A program made the translations under genes and the position numbers. DNA of 64,000 bases from Diphasiastrum complanatum. Lineage: Eukaryota; Streptophyta; Lycopodiopsida; Lycopodiales; Lycopodiaceae. The stretch spans positions 6,563,136-6,627,135 of the forward strand of contig CM055106.1 in the NCBI GenBank assembly GCA_029204225.1, written 5' to 3'. The notes beneath the pieces were generated by a model. That model was not told where the DNA came from. It was given only the letters and a program-made list of their open reading frames with translations, and made no database searches. Within the stretch, counting starts at the first letter, position 1. Every line of letters begins with the position of its first letter. This document shows positions 12,211-23,427 of this stretch, piece by piece.

Positions 12211-12880
12211 ATATAATACATATGAAAAGTTGTAGGTACTTGTTATGTTATCTATATGTTACAACTTTTTAAACATTTATTATTGCACTTTGGATGTGTG
12301 TGTATGTGTGTGTGTGTTGAAAATTGTGCAATAAAAGGTGCTTCAAGATATACATATACACTTCTTATTGCGCAATCTTGAAAAACTGAAATAATGTTCG
12401 ACTTTTTATTTATACTATGGACAAGAGTAGAGTATTCTATTTTAGGCTCAGTAAAACCCCTTTTCTTTGTCAAAAGTATCCTTGATGAAGAGAAGCAAAT
12501 GTTGCAATTTTTTATTCTCAATTGATCTATTTTGGTGTAATGTTATTTTAGTACTCTTGCTTGGGTGCTTCTTACTTTGCTTTTGTTTTAGTGAAATCAC
12601 TATAGCTCCATAGAGTGTTTGAGATGCTTAATTTTATTTTGATAATTAGTAGCATAGTTATTTCGTGGTTTGTGTTGTTGGATGTGGGGATTAGTTAGGT
12701 AGTGGATGTACAATGGTGGGTGTGATTAAAGTTAGTGGTGGGACTATGTTATGTCAAATGTTATTTGTTTTTTTATCTTACGTTTGTCATAACGAGAAAA
12801 ATCTCTCTACATTTGGTGCCAAATGGCTCATGCTTTTTAGTTGTTGCTATTTTTTTGTTGTGGGCACCTAGTTTTTTTTT

Positions 12881-13344
12881 TGGATCTACTTCTACTTCTT
12901 GTTTGTTTCTCTAATTTCCTTGGATGTATGTATGTATGGGGATGCAAAGCTGCAGAATCTATCCCCCAACCAACTTTGAAAATAGTATTAGAAAAAAAAG
13001 ACTAATCGAAACTTGGTAAAATCAATTCCTCATAAAAAACAAAAAACTGCTTAAAAAAAAAGTTCACCAGTCTATTTGCACAAACTAACCTTGATCAGAT
13101 TGTGGGATGCAAATTTGACCTTGCCCTCTTTGTAGAGACTCATGCAAACATTTTTCATCTCCAATAGGAAGCTTGAGTACCTCTCATAAAAATCACAATT
13201 TTTTTGATAACTTAATATGGATGATTGTTGACCTCTCCAAACCCACCTCATCCACTTCTGAGTAAGCCTATTTTGACCTAATGTTGGGGCTTGGTGGGAC
13301 ACCATACCATGTATAGATCAGATAGATCTACTGTAATGAATAAA
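12881..13344. other. No recognised feature
   Basis: AT-rich, with homopolymer runs. Short open frames show no recognisable similarity. Confidence 0.5.
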
Positions 13345-13890
13345 AGGTACCCCAATGGAACAACATGTAAAAGTGCAAAATGAAGAGGATGAATTGTCTT
13401 TCAAAGTTCACTCTCTATAAATAACTTATAGGCTCTTTGATGTGGTTAACAATAACTAGACCTAATCTAAGCTTTAGAGTATACAATCTTAGTCAACATA
13501 TGCAAGAATCACTAGTTATGCATTGGAAAAGAGCCAAAAGTATCTGATCATATATCTCATGTACTCCTGATATTGGCATTCTTGATAGAGGAGTGAGCAT
13601 TAACTTGCATGCTTTTTAGAAACTCAAATTTTGTTGGAGACAAGAAGGATAGAAAGTGTACAAATGACTTTCCAACGTTTCTTGGAAAACAAGGCGTCTC
13701 TTGGCTATCAAAGACAATTTCAATATCCTTAATCCAAGTTGAGTACAAAGCTCTCAATGGATCAAAAGGTTTCTACTGGAGTTCAAGGTGATTAGATCAA
13801 GTGTTATTCAATTTTTCAAGTGTGATAATGTCTCGATGCAAAGTCTCTCATCTAACCCCATTCACATTTCTTTCTATCAGGAATAAAGAA
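13345..13890 (+). mobile_element. Decayed copia RT-RNase H fragment (element-D-like)
   Basis: The frame-broken translation follows the C-terminal part of element D closely: TPMEQHVKV near 13347, then 'LMWLTITRPNLSF', 'LSQHMQ-HWKRAKSI', 'GDKKDRKCTNDF' and 'GVSWLSK' (about 13640-13710), 'QVEYKAL' and 'DNVSMQSLSSNPIH'. These correspond to the end of RT and the RNase H domain. The first catalytic aspartates of RNase H are lost by substitution and frameshift. No LTR belongs to it. Confidence 0.85.
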
Positions 13891-14169
13891 GGGAATGACT
13901 GTCTCAGATGCCTAATCATTCTTCTCCTTATGGTTGTCTACAACACCTATACTAAAGTTCACCACATATCAGAACTGCTCTATCATTTCCGTTCTCTAAG
14001 TAATCCAGATCCTTTCCCATTAGCAGTTTTCAAACTGTCCATAGTTATTATTATTTTCTTTGTTGGGACGACGGCCTCCATTTTCGCTCCAGCCTATTAG
14101 ACTCCATCTCTCAGTCGTTCCTAACAGAGTGAGAGCTGATAAGCATAAAGCCACACAACACCCCTTTAG

Positions 14170-14181
14170 CGGTATCAGAGC
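14170..14181 (+). promoter_or_regulatory. Candidate initiator-tRNA-Met primer-binding site (copia)
   Basis: CGGTATCAGAGC differs by one base from the copia PBS TGGTATCAGAGC and stands about 165 bp before a Gag-like start. It marks the 3' edge of a degraded 5' LTR whose left end I cannot place. Confidence 0.6.
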
Positions 14182-14299
14182 CCTGGTTATGGATTTACTA
14201 GAGTATTGAGATTGAAAGAACCTAATACGTTCATATTATTTGTGTATAATCTTTGTTCTTCGATCTACATGGAACGTTTTACTTCAGAGATTTGCTTGA

Positions 14300-14583
14300 T
14301 CAACAAGTTCAACAGAGATGATTTTCACATGTGAAAATTCAAAATGAAGATGATATTGATCAAAAAGGAGCTATGGGGATACGTCAACGGTTCAATAGCC
14401 AGACCGGCAGAAAAACCTAGCACCAAGGCAGTTGATTCTAAAACTTCGTTTGAAGCCTACTATGGCTACAAACCAAGTCTGAAATACCTATGTGTGTTTG
14501 GATGTCTTTGCTATGCACAAATACCGTTTGATCTGAGAAAGAAACTAGACCCAGCTATTTGCTCCGAAAGAGCAAGCTCTTAG
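14300..14583 (+). pseudogene. Copia deletion derivative: Gag N-terminus fused to integrase C-terminus
   Basis: Translation gives the Gag N-terminal pattern 'INKFNRDDFHM-KFKMKMILIKKELWGYVNGS' (a stop replaces the usual Trp). After a short linker it passes directly to the integrase C-terminal pattern 'STKAVDSKTSFEAYYGYKPS-KYLCVFGCLCYAQIP' (about 14415-14530). Zinc knuckle, protease and the integrase catalytic core are missing, so an internal deletion joined the two ends. It is associated with the PBS at 14170. Confidence 0.75.
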
Positions 14584-15197
14584 TAATCTTAAGAACAGAT
14601 TGCTATCTGATCTGGTTCAGAAGAAAAAATCAAGCACTTGGGATTCATCAAACAAATTTGTATGCCTAAAAAAAAGCTATATGCTGATTTCTAAAACCTA
14701 GTTTCAGACTTTTGAAATGTTTTAACAGAAGAGTCACAATACTCTTGAGTGTAACTTGAGAGTTGAGACTCAAGTTGACTTGGGAAACAACTAGATGCAA
14801 AGTTACCTCATGAAGTTCTATTGCATGAATACACAAAGAGAATTATGGTACTAGGCTTATTCCTAGGATGATTCAAGCGGAGCCCACCTAGCCAACAAAT
14901 TCATTGGAAAATGGGGACCTACTCACAAAAGCTAATAATTGTTAACTAAAAACTTAGAACTAAGCCTAGGAACCAACAAAATATTTTCATCAAATTATGG
15001 TACAATCCCATAAACAAGTGAGTGTGTGGCTGGGAGCTATTGCCTTACATTATCTAAAAGGGGCCCCAGTCTTGATTTTTACTTTCACTTTTGTTTACAA
15101 ATTTTTTTGCAAGCCCAGGCATGAAAATTGTTTTCAAGCCCATGCCCTTGCCAATGTCTCTTCCTTTCTTTGGAACCCTATTCCTCTTTCTCCTTTT

Positions 15198-15333
<136 letters not shown>

Positions 15334-16039
15334 CAAACCCTCTATCTCAACACATAAAATCACATCTACGTCAATCAATGGAAGGAGAAGGATATGGGAA
15401 AAATAGAAAAATAAAACCTTTAACAAGCAATCAAAGCACCAAAAAGGTACCTCCTGAAAGCTTTCAAATATGTCTTTTTCTTGCTTTCAATCTTTTAAAG
15501 TTTTTGTTGTCCATTTGAAACAATAGCTATGTTGCCTTGTGCTTTGCTCCTAAGTAGCCTCTTTGGAAGGTTTGATGAGTTCAAAAATGCTTTTCTTTTG
15601 AATGATAATCACCCTTCACAAAGCATATTGTTCTCCATAACATGAAATGGATTGTGGTATCAATAGCCTACAACCATAGCCTACAACCATAGTAATGCCA
15701 AATGTAGTTTCAATAGAGCAGAAAAAGTAGAAAATGAAAATCTGTACTTCATAAGCTATGTCAATTGGTTGCATAAACTCATTTCAAATATAGTTTAAAC
15801 ACTCCTAATCTTGGAAAATCTATTGCTACTGCTTGCTAAAGCTGAATCTTGTTATATGAGCATATTTGAGTAGGTAGCAAGCAAGCCATTATGAGGAAGA
15901 AGAGTTTTTTCTTTGAGAAATGTGTTTGATTCATGCTCTACAAAGATAAATTGATGGATAACCGTGCCTGCTAAGTGCAATGATGGATAACTATACCTGA
16001 TCAGTGCTATAGAGGGAGGTAAACATGCCTGATCCATGC

Positions 16040-16040
<1 letters not shown>

Positions 16041-16081
<41 letters not shown>
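16041..16081. repeat. (AG)n microsatellite
   Basis: Forty bases of uninterrupted AG. Confidence 0.97.
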
Positions 16082-16085
<4 letters not shown>

Positions 16086-18044
16086 AAAAAAAGGACACGT
16101 CACAGTCTCAAGCAGGAGAGGGCGTGTGAGGCGGCATGAGCATGCTTCCTTTTTTCAAAAAGAAATTTGAATGACATTCATGGTAAATGGTCTTGGCATG
16201 TGTTTTCTTTAGATGGTCCTTTTGACGAACAAATTAGATTCAATAAAGCTTACCTTGCCCCATATTTGCATCACATTCGATTGCTATACTAGTTGAGCTC
16301 AATAAAATTTTGGAAACAAACTACATTCCCCAAGAAACATCTATGAAAAGCTAACTATGTCAAAAAGGTCATCCCATGGTTTTTGGTGTTCTCTTCAGAT
16401 ATTGAAGGAAGTGCTTTTAAGTTTACCTTTAACTCATTTAGTTGATTCAACATAGGATGTGTAGGTCATATTTATGCGAAATTGTTTGTTGTCCTGGGTG
16501 CACATTAATTGGCATATTATGACTAATGAGTGAAAGATGATTTGCTCCTTTTTCTTCTTGCAAGTATTTATAATTCTACATGGCTTTTTGCATATAAATA
16601 GATTTTTTTTCTTCCATAACAATAACTTCCTCTTAAAATACTTCAAAACATTATGTACAAACACTATCAAGACTATAAAACATACATTTTGTAACGCTTT
16701 GAACTGGATTGTACACAACACAACTATCTATTTTTCTTCAACTAGTGATGCTTTTTGGCACAAAAGTACAAATTATACCATTGTAGTGATGATTGATTAT
16801 GTACAACATTCACAAAATTGCACAACATCAAGGATTTAGTCTCCATTATGTATTGCCTTCCATAAATTAATTTTTTGATTGTTGGAGTACTACATGATAT
16901 TGATGTAGATTTGCATCTTCATTTGGGATCTCCAAACAAACATGACCCTTTGCATTTGCATGTTGTATTATCCACTCATTTTTGTAGCCTTGTTGCTAAA
17001 AATACCTTGTATTTTTTTTAGCCTCACTTTCTAGCTCTCATATTCCACAAACTCTCTCTTGCCCACTCTCATCTACTTTACTGAAAATTCCTTGCACTCT
17101 CTCTTCTATCTTGATATGTTGGTTCTCTCCGACACACTTTATCCTTATTTCATGTGTATGTAGTTAGTAGACACATCAAGGTGCAAAGAAAATGTGTGCC
17201 CGCTTCCAATTTTTGTATATATCATCAATTTGTCCTTTATGAGCAATCAATAAATTGCCTCTATGTCCAGTTACCAGCTTTCCATTAGCAATGATTCATC
17301 ACTTTCTTGAACTTTTGTGCATCAATCGGCCTAGATCTTAGCTAGATCTCTAGCTCTAACAAAAGAAAAAGAGAAGAATTCTAACATGATCGAGCTACTT
17401 ATTATGTTATAGAGGCAAAAAAAAGTGAATCATATCTATAAAACACTTGCATATCCAACACCTCCCACAACCACAACAACAACCATAGTAGTCATATGTG
17501 GAAGACAACACTCACAACGACTCCCATACTCCGCTTGCTAGATTACACGTTAGAAAATACACAAGACTAGGCTGCCAAGAATACCTAGAATTGAACAAAC
17601 TTGATCAACATATGATCAACACACTAAGATATTGATTCAACCTGTAAAACCACATGTAAACCACACTTCTAAAAGTTTATAAACTCCAGTAAATGATAAA
17701 TACAAGCTTTAGAGATGAATGAAAGAGCACACTTAGTGAATCATAAGACTAGCTTCACTAGCTTGTCAAATATTGGTGTTTAGATGTAGATCTAAGATCA
17801 CTTCTCATGAGAATGTTCCTCAACTTGTTAAGAACCTGAAAACACATTTGCATAATGGTTAAAACCTTGCAGCAAATGCTCCAATCAAATTACATAAGGA
17901 GAGCTACTTACATGCTCAACAAAGTACACCAAATTTTATGCAAAAGATTGTTGACAATCCGTTCACCCAAAGGGGGATCTTTCATCCAAGTGGGAGCTTT
18001 GCTCAGCCTTTTGGAGAAATACAAAATCACTCAAAGAGTATTTG

Positions 18045-18125
18045 TCATCCACTTAAGGAGAAGGTTCATCCACTTAAGGAGAGTGTTCATCCACAAAGGA
18101 GAGTGTTCATCCACATAAGTGGAGA
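18045..18125. repeat. 21-bp tandem repeats in element I leader
   Basis: CATCCACTTAAGGAG-type units repeat about four times with a period of about 21 bp. The same units occur about twice in the leaders of A (about 26040-26085) and B (about 34077-34122). Confidence 0.75.
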
Positions 18126-18402
18126 TTGTCAACAATACATTGAATAGAACATTGTTAGTATTGAATATGCACAAGCCTCACAATCAACAAATGATTAGGT
18201 GTTATGATCTGATCCAAAATAGTTTCTTATCAGCCTCTAGTCTTCAATAGACCTGAAATATGCTTTTGATCCACAAGTTCAACTCACAAAACAAAGGTTA
18301 GTAAGATTTGATCAACTAAGCAATGCATAATCATGCTAGAATTTGATCAAACATCCAAATATCACCATAAATGGAAATCTTACTAAAAATAACAGCCAAC
18401 TA

Positions 18403-18414
18403 GCCCTGATAGCA
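18403..18414 (-). promoter_or_regulatory. PBS of element I (degenerate)
   Basis: The - strand reads TGCTATCAGGGC directly after the LTR end TTTTCACA, two changes from TGGTATCAGAGC. Confidence 0.8.
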
Positions 18415-18563
18415 TGTGAAAAAAGTGGTTCTTGAATGGATCCAAACTCCCAAAATACTTGGCTAAGATCTTTGCACAACAAGCTACAAAAGCTAGAAAT
18501 GGCAAAGCATCCTAATGCTATCTTGATACACATGAACTTGACAAAGCATTCAAGAGACAAAAG

Positions 18564-18651
18564 GGGACTTGGCATTTTGGGAGTAAATTGGCTGTGAGTT
18601 CCACGAGTTTTGTATTCTTTACCTGCCTACTTTGGATAGCACATGGTGTGC
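18564..18651 (+). repeat. Left terminal inverted repeat of transposon T
   Basis: It matches the reverse complement of 23339-23427 with about ten mismatches and one 1-bp gap. The block ACCTGCCTACTTTGGATAGC is identical in both. Confidence 0.88.
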
Positions 18652-19010
18652 ATATAAAGCAAGGAAGAAAACATTTGTGTGACATTAGTTGAACCTCTTA
18701 TCTGCTTATATAGTTGTCAACAGTAAAAAGGTCACACTATAAATGTAACTACATAAATAATGACTAAAAAAAATGACCAAATAATGATTAAAGAAAATGA
18801 TTCAAGAAAATGACTAAATAAACATGAAAAAAAAAACTACATAAACATAATTAAACAAAACATTAATATTTTAAGTCATTGTATACCAAAAGTTATTGTA
18901 TATCGAAACTCAAACCTAAATAAAAACAAGCCTATGATCCCAAAAGATGGTCCACAAGCCTATGGTCCCAAAACATGAAAATCTCCAAATCAAGAACTTT
19001 CAAATTTCAA

Positions 19011-21188
19011 TTGTCACTCTGTTGCTTCGTCATCTACAAATCTGCATTTAATCCTTGCTTTCCGCTCCTTAGGGCATTGTGAGTCCTCATCCTCCAAAAT
19101 TGACATTGGCCTGGCCATAGATTGAGCATAACATGGCAACTCACTTTATAAATACATCATTTTACATGAATATAGAATTTCAGATAAATGGGTTTAACGT
19201 ATACAAAACAAGCACTTACTATTCTCCTGGAGAGCCCATCTCAGAAATCTTCAAGCTAATCTCTTCGATCGTTGAAACATTCTCCACCATCTTTTCTTGT
19301 GTTAATGTCTCCGTTTCAATTCCTTCGAACACATCGTTATTAGCATTATGTGTACATGACAATTTAAGAGAAATATTATGCAAATATAATAATTAGCAAA
19401 GCAATGTATACAAACCTCTATTCTCCTTCATCCATTCCACGCACTCTGCATCGTTGTCAATTGCAGGCAGGTGCACACCGGCCTTTCTAGCTGCAGATAT
19501 AGATGTCCCAGCACCAGCTGGAAAATCCAATGCAACTCCCCCTTCCGGGCAAAATGCTGACCGCTTTGCCAATTTTCTTGTCCATTGACCACTCGGAGTG
19601 GGGCAAAAAATGAGTCTACAAGTCACTACTGAGACTAAATACATCAGAATCTAATCCTTTTGCTCGGTCGTCATGCGTGACAGGTGTGTAACCCTTTCTG
19701 GATAGAAGACGCATCTCAATAACATGCATCTGAAAAATAAAATAAATTCTTTACATTGAAATACATTACTTTTTACAAATATATAATAAGCAAATAACAG
19801 TTTGGAAACAAAAAAATTATTCAACCACATTGAATGTTAGATTTTAGACAAACTCACATTCAATCCTCCAGGTTCTCGTCCAAACTTCTCAATTTCTCTC
19901 AAGGTCTGATATCTATGGACAGTAAAATTGCGCCTACCAATGTAGACCTCAACCTGCAAAGCATGACTTGGAGGGCTGAACAAGATCACCCAACCACTAT
20001 CATCAACAACTATCAAAGAAATGTCCAAGGCTGCCCCTAGAAGCTCATCTGACCATGTATTCCTTGTCGACCCCGTAAGAACGCCATCCGCATTATAATT
20101 TGTTGGAAGGTCGATTAGTATTAGGTCGGCAGAGTACGTGGTGCTCTTACTCTTTCTCGCTCTACGAGAGGTGCAATTTTTTTTCATGAATTTCTTCATG
20201 ATATGATACTCTTCTAAATTCGTCTTAGTGGATATGCCAGCGTACATCGTGGTCAGATCAGCAAGAAGCACTTCAACATTGGACTTGACTCTAGTTTGGG
20301 CGTCAATTGCATCAACTTTCACAATATCAAAGTCCTCTTTGCTTCTTTTTAACGGATTGAAAGAAATCTCCACCTAAAAATCAACAAAAAAAAACGATGC
20401 AAGTACACTTAACCCATGTGAGTACACTTAACCCATGGAAGTACACTTAACCCATGTGAACTTGCAACAACACTCAACACAATAAGAAACAAAGATAAAG
20501 TTTGTACCTCCTCACTATCAGGCACCAAACTGTCTCTGAAGGGGGCATGCACCTGCTTTGAAGTCTATCAACCAAGGACAATACTTCACCTCCCATTCAC
20601 TCAGCCCTCCTTTCTTGCTCATATTGGCTTTAATAGAATACATGCTCACTTCTTTACATGTGGACAGTTGGTTCCACATGTCCATCATCAGTGGCATTTC
20701 TGAACCAATACTTCAATAAAGTATTCACACTAAACAATATTTATTCTAAGCAGTGATAAGAATCAATTACCTCCATGCCACTCGCTTTGCAGCCAACTTA
20801 GCCTCCTCCTTTATCTCGTTTGACAAAGCAGGCTCCATCATAGAAGCCAATGGGTGAAATAGGTCCTCTCTGAATCTTAATTTCATAGAGGAAAAATACT
20901 TCACGAATGAATGTGGTCCTGATTACACAAAGTAAGAAATGATAAAGTTTGCAAAATCAACAAAACATCCCATGAAAAACAATGTTTGCAAAATGCATAA
21001 CAAATGTAATAGAAACTTAGAGGGTGTTACAAACCAACCTTTTTTGTCATCACACAACTCGAATATAGAATCAGACTCCATCAGCAACGAATCATAAAAT
21101 ACCTCTTTGCCAACCCATAGTCGAAAAGCCTTGTCTCCCAAGGGAATCGCGTATTGGTCCCTTGCAACACCTCCCCCAAGGCACAACT
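19011..21188 (-). pseudogene. Beta-class N6/N4 DNA amino-methyltransferase-like gene in transposon T
   Basis: Exon-like - strand segments with GT-AG borders: 21188-21039 (DKAFRLWVGKEVFYDSL), 20918-20771, 20700-20518, 20373-19858 and 19729-19416. A further segment near 19124-19011 ends in a stop. Exon 20373-19858 has 'ADLILIDLPTNYN', which sits where the catalytic DPPYN (motif IV) belongs, then 'VDDSGWVILFSPPSH'. Exon 19729-19416 has 'GGVALDFPAGAGTS-SAARKAG', the FxGxG SAM-binding motif I. Motif IV before motif I is the CcrM-like beta-class order of the N6_N4_Mtase family. DLPT for DPPY and a frameshift near 19640 suggest loss of activity. The target (DNA or RNA) cannot be told from sequence. 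The 5' end stops abruptly at about 21188. Confidence 0.7.
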
Positions 21189-21216
21189 GTTAAGCAGGTG
21201 TATGGTGCTGTAGAGA

Positions 21217-22935
21217 ATGTCCCCATGGAAGGGCGTGAACGGTCTTGTCTTTTTTCACTTAAAAGACAGTTTGAAGAAACATACAGATCAATGTATTGTT
21301 CAACAAATGCGAAGTAAACACATAATGCTATGTGAGGACTGGAGGCTTGCAGCCAATGCAGATGAAGCCAAATCCAAATACAATATTGTGCAAGCTTTTT
21401 GGAAAACAAGAGCAGCTTATAGTTCTCAAATACCTGTCCTTGAGGCATGGTTATCATGGTGGCACACTAGATATTCTCATTGGGGGCGATATACAAATTC
21501 AGTAATTAACATCTTCCCTGACATTGATGTGCATATGATATTATACAATTTCAATTGAACTGTTTTTTAATTTTTGTTTTCTAATTTAATGAACTCACAG
21601 ACAATTGGTGATGCTAAAGCTGCAAATATTCCAACCGTCAATATGTTTGAATCAAGACATGCTAGTTGGCTTGCTTTGGAGGGATACCGCTCCCAAATAT
21701 CCCTGTATGAAGCATGCGTTGGGGACATGGTGAATGCTATTTTGTAGTCTGCTCGATATTCGTCATACATTAAAGGTCGACACATTGGAATGGGGCCAAG
21801 TCTTGAAAAACTTATAAGTAGAGTTTCATCTGGAAAGCCAACCACTATATGTGGACAATCCTTTGTGAATATTGTGCGTGATGCAGTTGATTTTGCTTCT
21901 CTGTCTTCTTCTACAATTGCCCTGGGTGGAAATGAATAGAGCATTCCAAGGAAACGACCCGTTGCTGAGTGGGAAAAAGAAGATGAGGTTGTGTCGCATA
22001 AACCTGACATCATGTACGTGACTGTGCCTAGAAAAAATTCTTCTGCAGCAGAAGTTCCTCATCATGAACGATTAATCAAAAAACTTTTGCAACTATCAAC
22101 CTCCTTGGTAGAAAGGAACCTCCACAAGACATTATGGGCTATACGACAGATTCCCACAGGCAGTCGTGTTATTTGTATGGGCATGATAGATGGCAGAAAA
22201 AAATGTGAAAAACTAATTGCATCAGGCAAAGCAACAGAATCAGTTGTTGCCCCTTGTTTTTTTGGACGCCACCAACATCAAAGTAGCGAGAAATTACAAT
22301 ATATGTGGTTTTGCCCTTCAGATGTCACACACACGTGGCTGCCAAACAAATCTATCCTTTCACCACCATCAACAAAAGAAGAACACTAGAGTGTCACTAC
22401 TGGAACGTCTCTTACCCAAGACGAGGTTGACATTCTGAACGAGGGCGGATACATTTTGGAAACCATGGGAGATACAAACCCCAACCAATCAACACTTTTT
22501 CAAAACGAATCATCACCTGCGACCATCGAGGAGCACACCACACCAGTAGAAAAGGGAAAGACACGAAGACGAAATTCCATCTTGGTAGCTGCAAAAGAAA
22601 GAATTAAAAGGGCAATCGAGCTGAAAGCCTCCATTTTGAAGGAGGAAGTCACATCAAAGTATCGTGATGTTTCATTTTTTGTCCAGAGTTTTGCGACTAA
22701 TCCCTCAGGGAGTACTTATAAAGTAAGGATATCTAAGTCGCCTGAATGCTCTTGTGAGGACTTCACGAGGAACCAATCTAAGGGAAAGTTTATTCTATGT
22801 AAACACATGTACTTTCTTTACATTGTTATTATGGGGATGGACATGGATAACAATATGGCAATGCACCAACCCATACTCGGAGTGTCTGATTTATTTCAAA
22901 TACTATCTAGGGAGAGAAACATGGTTCTTTTGTGA
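21217..22935 (+). pseudogene. SWIM zinc-finger protein gene in transposon T (transposase-like C-terminus)
   Basis: Two exon-like segments: 21217-about 21499 (DWRLAANADEAKSKYNIVQA, WLSWWHTRYSHWGRY) and 21601-22935 after a CACAG acceptor. The second carries at least three in-frame stops (near 21749, 21938 and 22387). The C-terminal part (22456-22935) ends in a SWIM finger: C-S-C at about 22749-22757, then CKH at about 22798-22806 followed by a hydrophobic helix. SWIM fingers are typical of Mutator-like transposases and FAR1/FHY3 relatives. No DDE core or N-terminal zinc finger is seen, so this is only a transposase-like C-terminus. Divergent from the methyltransferase gene, with almost no spacer. 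Confidence 0.68.
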
Positions 22936-23338
22936 ACAGTTATGTAGAAAATAGAAGTCTCTTTTACATTTTTGGAACAAGTATGACAAAGGGTGTGTCA
23001 AAAGAAATGTGTTTCTTTTGTGAACAATTTGTGTACGTAGGAAAACTCTCTTTTACGTTTTTCAAACAACTGTGACAAAGGCTGTCTTATAGATGGTTTT
23101 AATATTTATATCAGCGTGCAGTTGGTGTTTCAGTCAATATATGAAAATTACATTATCTTTTTAATGTTCAACTGTATGGTTTTAGAAGCTAACTCTGATT
23201 ACAAGAAATAAGATTTCATGCATTTCACTCTATCTCTATTCCTTTCTCGTTTTTCAGTCTCTCTAACCCTTTTCAATGGAGTCAGTGTAATCGAAATTAG
23301 AAAGAACAATCCATAGATGATCTTAACTCTAAATGATA

Positions 23339-23427
23339 GCATGCCATGTGCTATCCAAAGTAGGCAGGTAAAAAATACAGAAACTCGCGGAACTCGCAGC
23401 CAATTTACTCGCAAAATGTCAAAACCC
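23339..23427 (-). repeat. Right terminal inverted repeat of transposon T
   Basis: Inverted partner of 18564-18651. The SWIM-gene side of the transposon ends here, about 400 bp after that frame stops. Confidence 0.88.

Larger units (their letters stand above)
9850..12880. repeat. Dispersed repeat, copy 1 (with copia-like zinc-knuckle remnant)
   Basis: This stretch is collinear with 29957-32125 on the same strand at roughly 90-95% by eye, starting TTTGAATCAAGG and ending at a T-run near 12870. Around 11045-11110 it reads KCFYCGKKWHWQSHKKK, a degenerate CCHC zinc knuckle of retrotransposon Gag type, so the repeat is probably an old copia-derived element. No LTRs or other domains are visible. 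Copy 1 keeps about 1.07 kb between a CA tract (11192-11219) and a TG tract (12295-12317) that copy 2 lacks. Confidence 0.75.
18564..23427. mobile_element. TIR DNA transposon T carrying methyltransferase-like and SWIM genes
   Basis: A 4864-bp segment with inverted ends of about 85 bp. Left 18564-18651 and right 23427-23339 (reverse complement) share ATTTTG-GAGTAAATTGGCTG, GAGTTCC-CGAGTTT and a long ACCTGCCTACTTTGGATAGC block. Both ends begin GGG. The flanks AGACAAAAG (18555-18563) and TAATAAAAG (23428-23436) agree at 6 of 9 sites, consistent with a decayed 9-bp target duplication of Mutator type. Both outer sides are halves of one LTR (element I), which proves insertion. Inside are two divergent decayed genes. 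No DDE transposase core was found, so family assignment (Mutator-like) rests on TIR length, TSD length and the SWIM finger. Confidence 0.82.

Noticed and set aside
14325-14336. CACATGTG as another member of the CACGTG palindrome set
   Set aside because: It lies in Gag coding sequence, where a Trp codon has mutated to TGA; the resemblance is coincidental.
22740-22935. Host FAR1/FHY3-type SWIM transcription factor
   Set aside because: The gene is broken by several in-frame stops and lies between transposon TIRs. No FAR1 DNA-binding domain or DDE core is present.
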